Positions 35,935 through 46,440 are shown, counted from the first letter of the stretch. The stretch is 64,000 nt of DNA from Corynebacterium felinum (GCF_030408755.1 NZ_CP047209.1:2108001-2172000), one strand, 5' to 3'. The notes: a model not told the origin generated them from the sequence alone. Made by a program: numbers and translations.

Positions 35935-37974
35935 ATGGCGCACTCCGTTGTGATGCCCGAGCTGGGCGAATCTGTAACTGAAGGAACGATTACCCAGTGG
36001 CTGAAGTCCGTGGGCGATACTGTCGCGGTCGACGAACCACTTCTTGAGGTTTCTACCGACAAGGTCGATACCGAGGTTCCTTCCCCAGTGGCAGGCGTCA
36101 TCCTCGAGATCCGTGCTCAGGAAGACGATACCGTTGACGTTGGCGAAGTCATTGCCATCATCGGTGAAGAAGGGGAAGCTGCCGCACCTGCACCAGCAGC
36201 TGATGAAACACCTGCTCCAGCTCCTGCAGCTGAGCCAGCACCTGCTGCCGCTCCAGCACCAGCAGCATCGAACGCTCAGGCAACTGACGTCCGCATGCCA
36301 GAACTGGGCGAATCTGTCACCGAAGGAACGATTACCCAGTGGCTGAAGTCCGTGGGCGATACCGTCGAGGTCGATGACGCACTTCTCGAAGTTTCCACCG
36401 ACAAGGTCGACACCGAAGTTCCTTCCCCAGTGGCAGGTGTTATCCTCGAAATCCTCTTCGAGGAAGACGACACCGTCGACGTTGGCGAAGTTATCGTCCG
36501 CATCGGCCAACCAGGTTCGGCACCAGCACCAGCAGCCGCACCAGAGCCAACCCCAGCACCAGCAGCCGCACCAGCTCCTGCAGCTGAGCCAGCACCCGCT
36601 GCCGCTCCAGCACCGGCAGCATCGAACGCTCAGGCAACTGACGTCCGCATGCCAGAACTGGGCGAATCTGTCACCGAAGGAACGATTACCCAGTGGCTGA
36701 AGTCCGTGGGCGATACCGTCGAGGTCGATGACGCACTTCTTGAAGTTTCCACCGACAAGGTCGACACCGAAGTTCCTTCCCCAGTGGCAGGTGTTATCCT
36801 CGAAATCCTCTTCGAGGAAGACGACACCGTCGACGTTGGCGAAGTTATCGTCCGCATCGGCCAACCAGGTTCGGCACCAGCACCAGCAGCCGCACCAGAG
36901 CCAACCCCAGCACCAGCAGCCGCACCAGCTCCTGCAGCTGAGCCAGCACCCGCTGCCGCTCCTGCACCAGCTCCAACTCCTGCTCCTGCTGCTGCCCCAG
37001 CGCCAGCTCCTGCACCAGCTGCAGCTGCTGATATGCCTTATGTCACCCCACTGGTTCGTAAGCTTGCTCAGAAGCATGGTGTTGACCTCACCACCATTGA
37101 GGGCACCGGCATTGGTGGCCGCATCCGCAAGCAGGATGTTCTGGCTGCTGCCGCTGGCGAGACCGCTGCAGCCGAAGCACCAGTTGCTGCTGAGGCTAAC
37201 GCACGTGCACGCTGGTCCACCCGCGCAGTTGATCCTGCCAAGGCTGAACTGATCGGCACCACCGCTAAGGTCAACCGCATCCGTGAGATCACCGCTGCGA
37301 AGATGGTTGAAGCTCTGCAGATCTCCGCACAGCTGACCCACCTGCAGGAAGTTGATATGACCAAGATTGCTGAGCTGCGCAAGCTTTCGAAGCCAGCATT
37401 CCAGGCTAAGCACGGTGTAAACCTCACCTACCTGCCATTCTTCGTCAAGGCTGCAGTTGAGGCTTTGGTTTCCCACCCGAACGTCAACGCATCCTACAAC
37501 GCTGAGACCAAGGAAATGACCTACCATGCAGACGTGAACGTGGCTATCGCCGTGGACACCCCACGTGGTTTGCTCACCCCAGTGATCCACAAGGCACAGG
37601 AACTGTCCCTGCCTGAGATCGCTAAGACCATTGCTGACATTGCAGATCGTGCACGCAACAACAAGCTGAAGCCACAGGATCTGGTGGGCGCAACCTTCAC
37701 CATCACCAACATTGGTTCCGAAGGCGCACTGTCCGATACCCCAATCTTGGTTCCACCACAGGCCGGTATCTTGGGCACTGCGGCAATCCAGAAGCGCCCA
37801 GTGGTTGTCACTGAGGACGGCGTGGATGCAATCTCCATCCGCCAGATGTGCTACATCCCATTCACCTACGACCACCAGGTTGTCGACGGCGCCGATGCGG
37901 GCCGCTTCACCCTGACCATCAAGGATCGTCTGGAAACCGCGAACTTCGCCGAGGATCTCGAACTCGACAACTAA
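35935..37974 (+). CDS. sucB: Dihydrolipoamide acyltransferase E2 with three lipoyl domains
   Basis: 679 residues. Three lipoyl domains (about 1-78, 118-195, 236-313), each with the lipoylated Lys in [12 protein letters not shown], are linked by Ala/Pro-rich hinges. Then follow the E3/E1-binding domain ([17 protein letters not shown]...GRIRKQDVL) and the catalytic domain with the active-site [14 protein letters not shown]. In Corynebacterium this E2 (named AceF or SucB) serves the mixed pyruvate/2-oxoglutarate dehydrogenase complex. Lipoyl domains 2 and 3 are near-identical even at the DNA level. AGGAG lies 11 bases before the ATG. Confidence 0.95.
   Translation: MAHSVVMPELGESVTEGTITQWLKSVGDTVAVDEPLLEVSTDKVDTEVPSPVAGVILEIRAQEDDTVDVGEVIAIIGEEGEAAAPAPAADETPAPAPAAEPAPAAAPAPAASNAQATDVRMPELGESVTEGTITQWLKSVGDTVEVDDALLEVSTDKVDTEVPSPVAGVILEILFEEDDTVDVGEVIVRIGQPGSAPAPAAAPEPTPAPAAAPAPAAEPAPAAAPAPAASNAQATDVRMPELGESVTEGTITQWLKSVGDTVEVDDALLEVSTDKVDTEVPSPVAGVILEILFEEDDTVDVGEVIVRIGQPGSAPAPAAAPEPTPAPAAAPAPAAEPAPAAAPAPAPTPAPAAAPAPAPAPAAAADMPYVTPLVRKLAQKHGVDLTTIEGTGIGGRIRKQDVLAAAAGETAAAEAPVAAEANARARWSTRAVDPAKAELIGTTAKVNRIREITAAKMVEALQISAQLTHLQEVDMTKIAELRKLSKPAFQAKHGVNLTYLPFFVKAAVEALVSHPNVNASYNAETKEMTYHADVNVAIAVDTPRGLLTPVIHKAQELSLPEIAKTIADIADRARNNKLKPQDLVGATFTITNIGSEGALSDTPILVPPQAGILGTAAIQKRPVVVTEDGVDAISIRQMCYIPFTYDHQVVDGADAGRFTLTIKDRLETANFAEDLELDN
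36226..36933 (+). repeat. 354-bp tandem duplication inside the E2 gene
   Basis: Units 36226-36579 and 36580-36933, each one lipoyl domain plus linker, differ only in the linker and a few synonymous bases. A partial third unit starts at 36934. The period of 354 bp keeps the reading frame (118 residues). Confidence 0.88.
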
Positions 37975-38017
37975 GCGGGACTCTTTCAGCACAGCTTAAA
38001 GCTGTGAATCGCTAGAT

Positions 38018-38054
38018 ATGGCGGTGCTCCATGGTGAGGAAGCACCGCCATTTC
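38018..38054 (+). terminator. Terminator behind the E2 gene
   Basis: Perfect 11-bp stem ATGGCGGTGCT/AGCACCGCCAT with a 13-base loop, followed by TTCG. A smaller palindrome CACAGCTTAAAGCTGTG stands just before it at 37990-38006. Confidence 0.8.
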
Positions 38055-38192
38055 GCATCTCTCTACCTTAAAGCTCATCGAATGAGGGGCTCCGGTTGAT
38101 CATGCTTTTCGCTTGATAAAACCTGCCTTAAAAACAGCACAAGTCCACAACCTATTCATACGTGCGCATTGATGCACATGTAAGAGTTAGAG

Positions 38193-38264
38193 TTTCAGCG
38201 CAGATGCAAAAAATTGACCTGCGGTTTTGCAAAAAGCACATGCTCTATCTCTAGCTGATATTTT
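38193..38264. repeat. 72-bp intergenic repeat, unit 1
   Basis: Shares with 49739-49810 the pattern TTTCAGC(G/A)CA..TGC, AAATTGACCTGCGGTTT, and AGCA(C/T)(A/T)TGCTCTAT in the same orientation, roughly 70 percent identical by eye. It lies about 370 bp before gcvP. The rest of the region 38055-38635 shows no gene and no glycine riboswitch. Confidence 0.6.
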
Positions 38265-38635
38265 CCTTAATCCCCCGCTTCACATCCCCACAGCATAAAG
38301 GGATTCACAACACCCTTGCACGATCGACAAGGACCGTGGACACCCCCACCCCCTTGAAGCACACCACAGCGTAATCTTTCCTCGCATCCCCCACGCAGGA
38401 AGGTAGCGTTCGTGCCACTATGCATCCTGCCACCAGAAAGCACCACATCATGGCTGCTAGAACGTGCGCAGCACAGCATGTCGCCTTCCCTTTCAAACGG
38501 TGCGCATTCGGGGGTGTGACAAAGCAGTGAGGGGGCAGATAGTTGGGCAGAAAGTATCTTTTCCCCACACTTGCCCCGTATAATGACGTCGATCACTTTT
38601 AACGTTTTGATCCCATCAGGAGTAGTTAAATCCAC

Positions 38636-41491
38636 ATGACGCATTCCCTTTCCTCCGCCAGCTATCTAGACCGGCACATCGGTCCCAATCATGAGGAGAG
38701 GGAGGCGATGCTCACCAGCATCGGCTACCCCTCCTTGGAGGCACTTGTCGAGGCCGCAGTCCCTTCCGACATCCGCGCTCAATCCCACCCAGAGATTGGT
38801 GAGGCACTCAGTGAAGAACAGGCACTGAGCAAACTGCGCAGCTATGCCGATCAGAATGTTGTGACTAAATCGTTCTACGGCCAGGGGTTCTACGACACCA
38901 TCACCCCACCGGTGATTCGCCGCAATCTTGTTGAAGATCCAGGCTGGTACACCGCCTACACCCCCTACCAGCCAGAAATTTCACAGGGGCGGCTTGAAGC
39001 TCTGTTGAACTTCCAAACCATGATTTCTGAACTCACCGGACTGCCGGTGGCTAATGCTTCACTGCTCGATGAAGCCTCAGCTGTGGCTGAAGCGATCGGT
39101 TTGATGAGCCGTACGAACAAAAAAGGTCGTCGCGTTGTTTTAGATTCCCGCCTGCATCCGCAGGTGCTCGGTGTTGCCAGCGAACGCGCCCGCGCCATCG
39201 ACTTAGAGGTGGAGATTGCTGACCTCGCATCCGGTCTTGTGGGTGAAGATTTGGTCGGTGTGGTTCTGGCTTACCCTGGCACCTTGGGTGAGGTTGTGGA
39301 CTACCACGGGGTGATTGAGGATATTCATTCCCGCGGCGGCTTGGCCGCAGTTGCCACCGATTTGCTTGCGTTGCAGGAGCTGGCCTCCCCTGGTTCTTTG
39401 GGTGTCGATATAGCGGTGGGTTCTTCCCAGCGTTTCGGTGTTCCGTTGTTCTTTGGTGGCCCGCACGCAGCGTTCATGAGCTGTACTGATGCGCTCAAGC
39501 GTCAGCTTCCTGGTCGCATTGTGGGTGTCAGTGTGGATGCTTCGGGTAAACCCGCTTACCGTTTGGCGCTGCAGACCCGTGAGCAGCATATTCGTCGCGA
39601 GAAGGCGACAAGTAATATTTGTACTGCTCAGGCGTTGTTGGCAGTGACCGCGTCGATGTATGCGGTGTGGCATGGCCCTGAGGGCTTAAAAACTATTGCC
39701 CGCCGTGTCCATGCATTAGCATCGCAGTTCGCTGCGTCTGTTGAGGCGGCGGGTCTGGAACTAGCGTCTGCGTCCTTCTTCGATACTGTCACCGTGCTCG
39801 TCCCAGGCCGCGCGCAACTGATCGCTGATACCCTCGCGGAACAAGGTGTGCTGGTGCGTCCTGTTGGCGATGATCAGGTTGCGGTCGCTTTTGGCGAATC
39901 GGCAACGCGTGACGACGTCGCAACGCTTGCTCGTGCTTTCGGCGCTGAGCTTGTCGACGCCGACCCACGCCCCTACCCCGCGGGCCTTGTGCGTGAAGAC
40001 GCCACCTTATCGCACCCTGTGTTTAGCTCGGTGCACTCGGAAACCCAGATGCTGCGCTACCTGCGTAGCCTCAAGGACAAGGACTTGGCGCTGGATCGCA
40101 GCATGATCCCGCTAGGTTCGTGCACGATGAAGCTCAACCCGACCACCGGCATGGAGCCGATTACCTGGCCTGAGTTTGCCAACATTCACCCTTATGCACC
40201 GGCCGCCCACACGAAGGGGTGGAGGGCGCTTATCGAGGAGCTGGAAGGCTGGCTTGCCCAGATCACCGGCTACGCCAAGGTATCGGTGCAGCCGAATGCG
40301 GGTTCGCAGGGCGAGCTTGCGGGCTTGTTGGCGATTCGCCGCTATCACCTGTCTCGCGGGGATGATCAGCGCGACATCATTTTGATTCCGCAGTCCGCGC
40401 ACGGCACGAACGCCGCATCAGCCACCTTGGCTAAGATGCGCGTTGTTGTGGTGGCTACCGCTGCGGATGGCTCCATCGACATCGCTGACCTCGACGCCAA
40501 GATTGAGAAGCACGGCGACACGATTGCTGGCATCATGATCACCTACCCCTCCACCCACGGCGTGTACGAAGACACGGTGCGGGAAGTGTGCGCGAAAGTG
40601 CACGCAGCCGGCGGCCAGGTCTATATCGATGGCGCTAACCTCAATGCTCTCGCGGGGATTGCACGCCCAGGTGAGTTCGGCGGCGACGTTTCGCATTTAA
40701 ACCTGCACAAGACTTTCACCATTCCGCACGGCGGTGGCGGCCCCGGTGTCGGACCAGTCGCAGTCGCTGAACACCTCGTGCCATTCCTGCCCACCAACCC
40801 CACCGACACTAACCCCTTTGAGCCCACCCCGGTGAGCGAAGGTGTGCCTATTTCTTCGGCGAATCACGGCTCCGCTGGTGTCCTTCCTATTTCGTGGGCG
40901 TACATCGCCATGATGGGTGGACAGGGTCTTGCTGAGGCGACCGCATCGGCAGTGTTGGGGGCGAACTACGTAGCGAAGAATCTCGCCGATTCCTTCCCTG
41001 TTCTCTATACCGGTAAGAACGGCCTGGTTGCGCACGAGTGCATCTTGGATCTGCGCCCACTGGCGGATGCCACTGGCGTGTCCGCCACCGATGTGGCCAA
41101 GCGTTTGGTCGACTACGGTTTCCACGCCCCAACACTGTCCTTCCCAGTGGCAGGCACTTTGATGGTCGAGCCCACGGAATCTGAGGATAAAGCTGAGCTG
41201 GACCGTTTCATTGAGGCAATGCGTTCTATCCGCGCGGAGATTCAACAAGTAGCCGACGGCGAAATCGCCTACGAAGACTGCGTGGTGCACCATGCGCCAT
41301 TTACCGCCGACAGCGTGGTCACCGACACCTGGGAGTACGCCTTTAGCCGCGAACAAGCTGCCTTCCCGGTGGCCTCGCTGCGTCGTGGTTCAAAATACTT
41401 CCCACCGGTGCGCCGCTTGGATGAAGCCTTCGGTGACCGTAACTTCGCCTGCTCCTGCCCACCACCTGAGGCATTCGAGATCGACGAATAA
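38636..41491 (+). CDS. gcvP: Glycine dehydrogenase, P protein of the glycine cleavage system
   Basis: 951 residues, the long fused form. N-terminal half starts with [18 protein letters not shown] and contains [17 protein letters not shown]; the C-terminal half carries the PLP lysine in [21 protein letters not shown] and the conserved [19 protein letters not shown]. It decarboxylates glycine and passes the aminomethyl group to the lipoyl arm of GcvH. It precedes gcvT by 78 bp and gcvH; the lipoate genes lipB/lipA follow. C. glutamicum, to my knowledge, lacks P, T and H, so this cluster separates the present organism from it. Confidence 0.96.
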   Translation: MTHSLSSASYLDRHIGPNHEEREAMLTSIGYPSLEALVEAAVPSDIRAQSHPEIGEALSEEQALSKLRSYADQNVVTKSFYGQGFYDTITPPVIRRNLVEDPGWYTAYTPYQPEISQGRLEALLNFQTMISELTGLPVANASLLDEASAVAEAIGLMSRTNKKGRRVVLDSRLHPQVLGVASERARAIDLEVEIADLASGLVGEDLVGVVLAYPGTLGEVVDYHGVIEDIHSRGGLAAVATDLLALQELASPGSLGVDIAVGSSQRFGVPLFFGGPHAAFMSCTDALKRQLPGRIVGVSVDASGKPAYRLALQTREQHIRREKATSNICTAQALLAVTASMYAVWHGPEGLKTIARRVHALASQFAASVEAAGLELASASFFDTVTVLVPGRAQLIADTLAEQGVLVRPVGDDQVAVAFGESATRDDVATLARAFGAELVDADPRPYPAGLVREDATLSHPVFSSVHSETQMLRYLRSLKDKDLALDRSMIPLGSCTMKLNPTTGMEPITWPEFANIHPYAPAAHTKGWRALIEELEGWLAQITGYAKVSVQPNAGSQGELAGLLAIRRYHLSRGDDQRDIILIPQSAHGTNAASATLAKMRVVVVATAADGSIDIADLDAKIEKHGDTIAGIMITYPSTHGVYEDTVREVCAKVHAAGGQVYIDGANLNALAGIARPGEFGGDVSHLNLHKTFTIPHGGGGPGVGPVAVAEHLVPFLPTNPTDTNPFEPTPVSEGVPISSANHGSAGVLPISWAYIAMMGGQGLAEATASAVLGANYVAKNLADSFPVLYTGKNGLVAHECILDLRPLADATGVSATDVAKRLVDYGFHAPTLSFPVAGTLMVEPTESEDKAELDRFIEAMRSIRAEIQQVADGEIAYEDCVVHHAPFTADSVVTDTWEYAFSREQAAFPVASLRRGSKYFPPVRRLDEAFGDRNFACSCPPPEAFEIDE

Positions 41492-41500
41492 ACACCCCTC

Positions 41501-41522
41501 GTGAGCGTTTTGTCACGCTCAC
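41501..41522 (+). other. Hairpin between gcvP and gcvT
   Basis: Perfect 8-bp stem GTGAGCGT/ACGCTCAC with a six-base loop just after the gcvP stop codon. There is no T-run, so read-through into gcvT is expected; it could protect or process the mRNA. Confidence 0.5.
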
Positions 41523-41569
41523 GGCGTGTTGTTTCCCTCTTCCCTGTTGATGAAAGGATGTAAACGTTC

Positions 41570-42670
41570 GTGACTGAACTGCGACTTTCCCCCCTTCATG
41601 CTGAGCATGAAAAACTAGGTGCTTCCTTTACCCCGTTCGGCCCGTGGAATATGCCACTGAAATACGCCAACGAGCTTGACGAGCACCGTGCAGTCCGCAA
41701 CACCTGCGGCTTGTTTGATCTCTCCCACATGGGTGAGGTTCGCGTCAGCGGTCGCGATGCAGCCGCGTTCTTGGATTACGCTCTTATTTCCCATATTTCC
41801 GCGGTGAAAGAAGGCAAGGCGAAGTACACCATGATCGTCACGCCAGAAGGTGGCATCATTGACGATTTGATTGTCTACCGCCTAGGCGCAGAAGAATTCT
41901 TGGTGGTGCCAAACGCAGGCAACGCTGAGATTGTCTTCGAGCAGTTGGTCTCCCGCAGCGAAGGCTTTGACGTGACGGTGGTCAACGAGTCCCAAGACAC
42001 CGCACTGATTGCCGTCCAAGGCCCGAATGCCGAAGCGCTGCTGCTGACCCTCACCGATTCTGCTGAGACTGTCACCCAACTGGGCTACTATGCGGCAGTT
42101 CCTGCAACAATTGCCGGCCACGAGGTGTTACTTGCCCGCACGGGCTACACCGGCGAGGATGGTTTCGAACTGTTCATCCCGAATGCGCAGGCGGTGGATT
42201 TGTGGCAGAAGCTACTGGTGGCTGGTGAAGGCTTCGAGTTGAAGCCAGCTGGCTTGGCCGCACGCGATTCCCTGCGCTTGGAGGCGGGCATGCCTTTGTA
42301 CGGCAATGAGCTCAGCCTTTCCCTTACGCCTATCGACGCCGGGCTCGGCGTGCTGGTGGGCAAAAAGAAGGAAGCAGACTTTGTGGCTAAGCAGGTTTTG
42401 TTGTCTGCTGCCCCTGCTGGTCGCGTGTTGGTGGGGTTGACCTCATCACAGCGTCGCGCCGCCCGCGCCCACTCACAGCTGTTTATCGGCGATGAGTTGG
42501 TTGGTGAGGTCACCTCTGGGCAGCCTTCCCCAACTTTGGGTCATCCTATTGCGTTGGCCTATGTGGATGTTGCCCATGCTGCAGAAGGGACCGCGCTTGA
42601 GGCGGATGTGCGCGGTAAGCGCTATCCCTTTGAAGTGGTCACACTGCCTTTCTATTCTAGGAAGAAGTAG
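41570..42670 (+). CDS. gcvT: Aminomethyltransferase, T protein of the glycine cleavage system
   Basis: 366 residues from a GTG at 41570 with GAAAGGA upstream. Family blocks: FDLSHMGEVRVSG, the folate-binding DDLIVYRLG, ALIAVQGPNAEALL, LLARTGYTGEDGFELF, and AARDSLRLEAGMPLYGNEL. It releases ammonia from the aminomethyl-lipoyl group on GcvH and transfers the one-carbon unit to tetrahydrofolate. Second gene of the gcv cluster. Confidence 0.95.
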   Translation: MTELRLSPLHAEHEKLGASFTPFGPWNMPLKYANELDEHRAVRNTCGLFDLSHMGEVRVSGRDAAAFLDYALISHISAVKEGKAKYTMIVTPEGGIIDDLIVYRLGAEEFLVVPNAGNAEIVFEQLVSRSEGFDVTVVNESQDTALIAVQGPNAEALLLTLTDSAETVTQLGYYAAVPATIAGHEVLLARTGYTGEDGFELFIPNAQAVDLWQKLLVAGEGFELKPAGLAARDSLRLEAGMPLYGNELSLSLTPIDAGLGVLVGKKKEADFVAKQVLLSAAPAGRVLVGLTSSQRRAARAHSQLFIGDELVGEVTSGQPSPTLGHPIALAYVDVAHAAEGTALEADVRGKRYPFEVVTLPFYSRKK

Positions 42671-42857
42671 TTTCCACCTTTTGTGTATGCCTCTGTGGCT
42701 GCGAGTGTGTGCAGCCGCAAGGATCTACACTGTGTGTGAGCACTGCACACACTTTTCTTTCATTGTTTCAACCTATTGTTGTCACGCCCCTCCTAAACCC
42801 TCAGGCCGTTTGTGGCCTTGGGGTGGGGACTCTTTCGAGAAAGGTTTCTACCCAATT

Positions 42858-43250
42858 ATGTCTTTGCCTAAGAATTTCTCTTATTCCGATGAGCACGAGT
42901 GGATCGATGCTGTCGCTGATGCCGCTGAGGGCACCACTGTGAAGGTGGGCATCACTTCTGTGGCCACTGAGCGTCTTGGTGAGGTTGTGTTCGCTGAGCT
43001 GCCTCAGGTGGGCGATACCGTGGAAGCTGGTGAAACCTGCGGTGAGGTGGAGTCCACCAAGTCTGTTTCCGATCTGTACGCGCCTGTGACTGGCACCGTG
43101 GTCGAGGTCAATAACGCGGTTCACGATGATTACTCCGTGATCAACGCCGATCCGTTTGGTGCTGGCTGGCTGTTTAGCGTTGAGGTTTCTTCAGTTGGTC
43201 CTTTGATGACTGCCGAGGAATACGCTGAGAAGAACGGCGTCGAAGCCTAA
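42858..43250 (+). CDS. gcvH: Glycine cleavage system H protein
   Basis: 130 residues from the ATG at 42858 (SLPKNFSYSDEHEWID follows); the open frame runs much further upstream but through gcvT and is not used. The lipoyl-carrying Lys is in GEVESTKSVSDLYAP. The protein shuttles the aminomethyl group between GcvP and GcvT, and in many bacteria is also the primary site for octanoyl transfer by LipB, encoded 260 bp downstream. The 190-bp gap from gcvT has a GGCC-rich hairpin and may hold its own promoter. A strong terminator follows. Confidence 0.96.
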   Translation: MSLPKNFSYSDEHEWIDAVADAAEGTTVKVGITSVATERLGEVVFAELPQVGDTVEAGETCGEVESTKSVSDLYAPVTGTVVEVNNAVHDDYSVINADPFGAGWLFSVEVSSVGPLMTAEEYAEKNGVEA

Positions 43251-43285
43251 ACAGTGCAGCTATAGTCGCATTAGTGCACGTATTC

Positions 43286-43322
43286 AAGCGTGGTGGCATA
43301 CTTTCATGCCACCACGCTTTGT
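43286..43322 (+). terminator. gcvH terminator
   Basis: 14-bp stem AAGCGTGGTGGCAT/ATGCCACCACGCTT with loop ACTTTC, followed by TGTTCT. It ends the gcv cluster 36 bp after the gcvH stop codon. Confidence 0.9.
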
Positions 43323-43454
43323 TCTGCCCAAGCCCTGTCAGGGGCGTAGTACTGAAGGTATTTCAATCAGACTACTCACCGCTGTTAGGATGTAGCGTGG
43401 GCCGAGTTGTATTCCCACCTCCAACATCACTGGTGGCCTCCAGGATGCTGTTTG

Positions 43455-43498
43455 GCCACTGATTATTGCCTTTCAATGCGCCACTGATTATTGCCTTT
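43455..43498 (+). repeat. Tandem direct repeat in the lipB leader
   Basis: The 19-mer GCCACTGATTATTGCCTTT occurs at 43455-43473 and again at 43480-43498, i.e. with a 25-bp period, ending just before the lipB ribosome site AAGGAG. Confidence 0.85.
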
Positions 43499-43512
43499 TA
43501 CAAGGAGTTGTG

Positions 43513-44268
43513 TTGTCCGCACCACGCGATCCATTTTTCCCCGCTAATCAATCTATTCGGCAATCAACCGAACCGCTCGATGTCAGAATGCTCGGGGAGG
43601 TTGATTATTTACACGCGTGGGAATTGCAAGCAGAACTCGCAGTCCAGCGTGCGGCAGACGAAATCCCCGACACGATCCTTGTTCTTGAGCACCCCTCCAT
43701 TTACACGGCGGGTAAACGCACGCAACCCGACGATCGTCCCACGAACGGATTGCCTGTTATCGACGTCGATAGGGGCGGGCGCATAACGTGGCACGGCCCA
43801 GGGCAGCTGGTGATCTACCCAATTATTAAGCTTGCCGACCCCATCGATGTGGTCGATTATGTGCGCCGTGTTGAGGAAGCCCTGATCCAGGTTGTGCGCC
43901 AGTGCGGCATCCCTGGTGCCGGCCGCGTCGACGGGCGTTCCGGGGTGTGGATTCCAGGTTCAGATCATCATCACCGCAAAGTCGCAGCGCTGGGAATTCG
44001 CATTACCAAGGGCGTAACCATGCATGGTTTAGCGCTGAACTGCAACAATACGCTGGAATTTTATGATTACATCGTGCCCTGCGGCATCGATGATGCATCT
44101 GTGACCACGCTGAGTGCCGAACTGGGGCGCGACATCAGCGTCGCCTCGATGGTTGAGCCAACACTTGCAGCGCTTGACGACGCCTTCGCCGGTCGCCTGA
44201 TTGTTGCTGATCACAGTTTTGATTCCGCACCCGACCCCACCAAAGGGTTACCCCGCCCCGCACGGTAG
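43513..44268 (+). CDS. lipB: Octanoyltransferase (lipoate pathway)
   Basis: 251 residues from the TTG at 43513, which stands five bases after AAGGAG; a GTG at 43510 is also possible but too close to that site. LipB landmarks: [14 protein letters not shown], the [18 protein letters not shown] block, GRSGVWIP, and the catalytic Cys in [14 protein letters not shown] with the nearby Lys in [19 protein letters not shown]. It transfers octanoate from acyl carrier protein to lipoyl domains such as GcvH and the E2 protein. lipA follows after 74 bp. Confidence 0.94.
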   Translation: MSAPRDPFFPANQSIRQSTEPLDVRMLGEVDYLHAWELQAELAVQRAADEIPDTILVLEHPSIYTAGKRTQPDDRPTNGLPVIDVDRGGRITWHGPGQLVIYPIIKLADPIDVVDYVRRVEEALIQVVRQCGIPGAGRVDGRSGVWIPGSDHHHRKVAALGIRITKGVTMHGLALNCNNTLEFYDYIVPCGIDDASVTTLSAELGRDISVASMVEPTLAALDDAFAGRLIVADHSFDSAPDPTKGLPRPAR

Positions 44269-44342
44269 TGTCAAGGGGTGCGTGAGGCAACGATCTCTAG
44301 TGGTTTTCGACACAAGCAGTTTTGCCTAGTACATTTCTTGGT

Positions 44343-45389
44343 GTGACTACAGCACCTAATGGACGCAAGCTGCTTCGCGTTGAGGCCCGAAACTCCCAAA
44401 CCCCAATCGAAGCAAAACCGAGGTGGATTCGCACCGCGGTGAAAACCGGCCCTGAGTACCAAGACATTAAAAAGCGCGTGTCTGGTTCAGGGCTACACAC
44501 GGTGTGCCAGGAGGCTGGCTGCCCCAACATTCACGAGTGTTGGGAATCGCGTGAAGCCACCTTCCTCATCGGTGGTGCTAACTGCTCCCGCCGCTGCGAT
44601 TTCTGCCAGATCAATTCCGCCAAACCTGAACCACTCGACCGCGACGAACCACGCCGCGTAGCTTTAAGCGTGCGGGAGATGGAACTGAACTATTCCACCA
44701 TTACAGGTGTGACCCGCGACGACCTCGACGATGAAGGCGCTTGGCTGTACGCGGAGGTTGTTCGCAAGATTCATGAACTCAATCCGCACACTGGTGTCGA
44801 AAACCTCACCCCTGACTTCTCCGGCAAAGCTGATCTTTTGCAGGAAGTTTTTGAGGCCCGCCCCGAGGTGTTTGCCCACAACTTGGAAACCGTTCCTCGT
44901 ATCTTCAAGCGGATTCGCCCAGCGTTCCGCTACGAACGCTCCCTTGACGTGATCCGCCAGGCCCGCGATTTCGGACTAGTGACCAAATCGAACCTGATTT
45001 TGGGCATGGGTGAGACTGTGGAGGAGGTGCGTGAAGCCTTGAGCGATCTGCACTCCGCAGGCTGCGACATTGTCACCATCACCCAGTACCTGCGCCCTGG
45101 CCCGATGTACCATCCGATTGATCGTTGGGTGAAGCCTGAAGAGTTCATTGAGCACCGCGATTTCGCATACGAGCTCGGATTCGGCGCCGTCATGTCCGGC
45201 CCATTGGTTCGTTCCTCCTACCGCGCCGGCAAGCTTTATGCGCAGGCTTTGGCAGCCCGCGGCGAATCTTTGCCCGAAAACTTGGCGCACTTGGCAGAAA
45301 CTGCCGAAGGTTCCACCGCACAGGAAGCGTCGACCTTGCTGGAGAAGTACGGCCCCAGCAAGGAAACCCCAGTGGGTTCTTTCCGCTAA
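44343..45389 (+). CDS. lipA: Lipoyl synthase (radical SAM)
   Basis: 348 residues from the GTG at 44343; no ribosome site, so leaderless or coupled translation from the lipB transcript is possible. The two [4Fe-4S] clusters are visible: auxiliary cluster cysteines in [15 protein letters not shown], radical-SAM cluster in CSRRCDFC. The C-terminal RSSYRAGK supplies the conserved Ser ligand of the auxiliary cluster. It inserts two sulfur atoms into protein-bound octanoate, completing lipoate on E2 and GcvH. The A-type Fe-S carrier gene of this window may serve it. Confidence 0.96.
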   Translation: MTTAPNGRKLLRVEARNSQTPIEAKPRWIRTAVKTGPEYQDIKKRVSGSGLHTVCQEAGCPNIHECWESREATFLIGGANCSRRCDFCQINSAKPEPLDRDEPRRVALSVREMELNYSTITGVTRDDLDDEGAWLYAEVVRKIHELNPHTGVENLTPDFSGKADLLQEVFEARPEVFAHNLETVPRIFKRIRPAFRYERSLDVIRQARDFGLVTKSNLILGMGETVEEVREALSDLHSAGCDIVTITQYLRPGPMYHPIDRWVKPEEFIEHRDFAYELGFGAVMSGPLVRSSYRAGKLYAQALAARGESLPENLAHLAETAEGSTAQEASTLLEKYGPSKETPVGSFR

Positions 45390-45451
45390 AACTTCCACCA
45401 TGAGGCTTGGCAACCCCCACCAATGAGTTGTGGGCTGGCGGGGAACTGTGC

Positions 45452-45487
45452 GGGCAGGGTGTTTCACCACGAAACACCCTGCCCTTT
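45452..45487 (+). terminator. lipA terminator
   Basis: Perfect 14-bp stem GGGCAGGGTGTTTC/GAAACACCCTGCCC with a five-base loop, followed by TTTG. It lies about 60 bp after lipA. Confidence 0.9.
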
Positions 45488-45606
45488 GTGCTCTCGCGCG
45501 TTTTAGGCTACCTACCTGCACTCTTGCTTCATCACATGTGGGGCCAGCCCGTGGTTGTGGTGTGTATGAATTCTTTTTCTTCCGCTTCAGCGCTATTCTA
45601 TTGTGC

Positions 45607-46377
45607 ATGGCAGATGCGAAGATTTCTAAGAAGGAGCAGCGCGCAGCAAAGCGCGCTCGACGCCGCCAAACCTGGTCGCAGGTATGGCAAGCGTTTAATA
45701 TGCAGCGCAAGCAGGATAAAGCGCTGATCCCTTTGATGCTGTTGTCGATTTTCGGCACCGGCCTAGTTTTCTTCCTCATCGGATTGTTGTGGCGCGGCCA
45801 GTGGTTCATGCTGGTCTCCGGCCTCATTGTGGGTATTGCTGTGGCGATGTGGGTATTCTCGCGCCGTTTGCAGAACAATGTGTACGATCGCGCCTCTGAG
45901 CAGCCTGGTTCTGCTGGTTGGGCTTTGGAGAATCTGCGCGGCGGTTTTGGCGTTGCGTGGCGTTCGAAGTCTGCCGTTGCTTCGACCACACAGATGGATT
46001 TTGTGCACCGCACGGTGGGTGTGTGTGGCATTGTTCTGGTCGGTGAAGGTGAGCCGCACCGCTTAAAGCCCCTGTTTGCGCAGCAGAAGAAGCGTATGAA
46101 TCGCCTCGCTCCTGGTGTTCCTGTCACTGAAGTTATTGTTGGCGAGGGTGAGGGTCGTGTTCCTTTGCGTAAGCTGCAGTCTCACCTGGTGCGCTTGAAG
46201 CGTGTGTACAACAAGAATGAAGTCTACGAGATCGCTGCCCGTATTGAGGCTATGGATGCTGCTGATCGTTCGCAGAACCCTGGTTTGCCTAAGGGCCCGC
46301 TGCCCAAGGGCGGCAAGATGTCTGGCATGAATCGCCGTGCACGTCGCCACGCTGAGCGCAGCGAAAAGGGCAAATAA
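45607..46377 (+). CDS. DUF4191 membrane protein
   Basis: 256 residues from the ATG at 45607 (ADAKISKKEQRAAKRARRR follows); TATTCT ends seven bases upstream, so the transcript may be leaderless. After the basic N-terminus come two membrane helices (LIPLMLLSIFGTGLVFFLIGLL and FMLVSGLIVGIAVAMWVF, quoted in parts), then a cytoplasmic domain with FVHRTVGVCGIVLVGEG. This is the actinobacterial DUF4191 family usually found next to lipA; function unknown. The longer open frame back to 45430 covers the lipA terminator and is rejected. Confidence 0.85.
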   Translation: MADAKISKKEQRAAKRARRRQTWSQVWQAFNMQRKQDKALIPLMLLSIFGTGLVFFLIGLLWRGQWFMLVSGLIVGIAVAMWVFSRRLQNNVYDRASEQPGSAGWALENLRGGFGVAWRSKSAVASTTQMDFVHRTVGVCGIVLVGEGEPHRLKPLFAQQKKRMNRLAPGVPVTEVIVGEGEGRVPLRKLQSHLVRLKRVYNKNEVYEIAARIEAMDAADRSQNPGLPKGPLPKGGKMSGMNRRARRHAERSEKGK

Positions 46378-46399
46378 GCTTTTTGCTTCGCAGTGAAGT

Positions 46400-46440
46400 T
46401 CCCCCCTGTATGCATTTTCATACAGGGGGTGTACTTTTTC
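46400..46440 (+). terminator. Terminator of the DUF4191 gene
   Basis: Stem CCCCCTGTATG/CATACAGGGGG followed by TGTACTTTTTC, 25 bp after the stop codon. Confidence 0.88.

Noticed and set aside
35764..37992. 742-codon open frame on the minus strand opposite the E2 gene
   Set aside because: It is the antisense shadow of the repetitive, Ala/Pro-rich E2 gene; composition (Cys/Trp/Ser repeats) is an artefact of the complementary strand.
38055..38635. Glycine riboswitch before gcvP
   Set aside because: I looked for the conserved aptamer core in the 580-bp leader on the plus strand and do not see it.
42492..42857. N-terminal extension of gcvH into gcvT
   Set aside because: H proteins start shortly before FSYSDEHEW; the extension is out of frame gcvT sequence and spacer.
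44976..46127. 383-codon minus-strand frame across lipA and DUF4191
   Set aside because: It runs through a perfect terminator and opposes two conserved genes.
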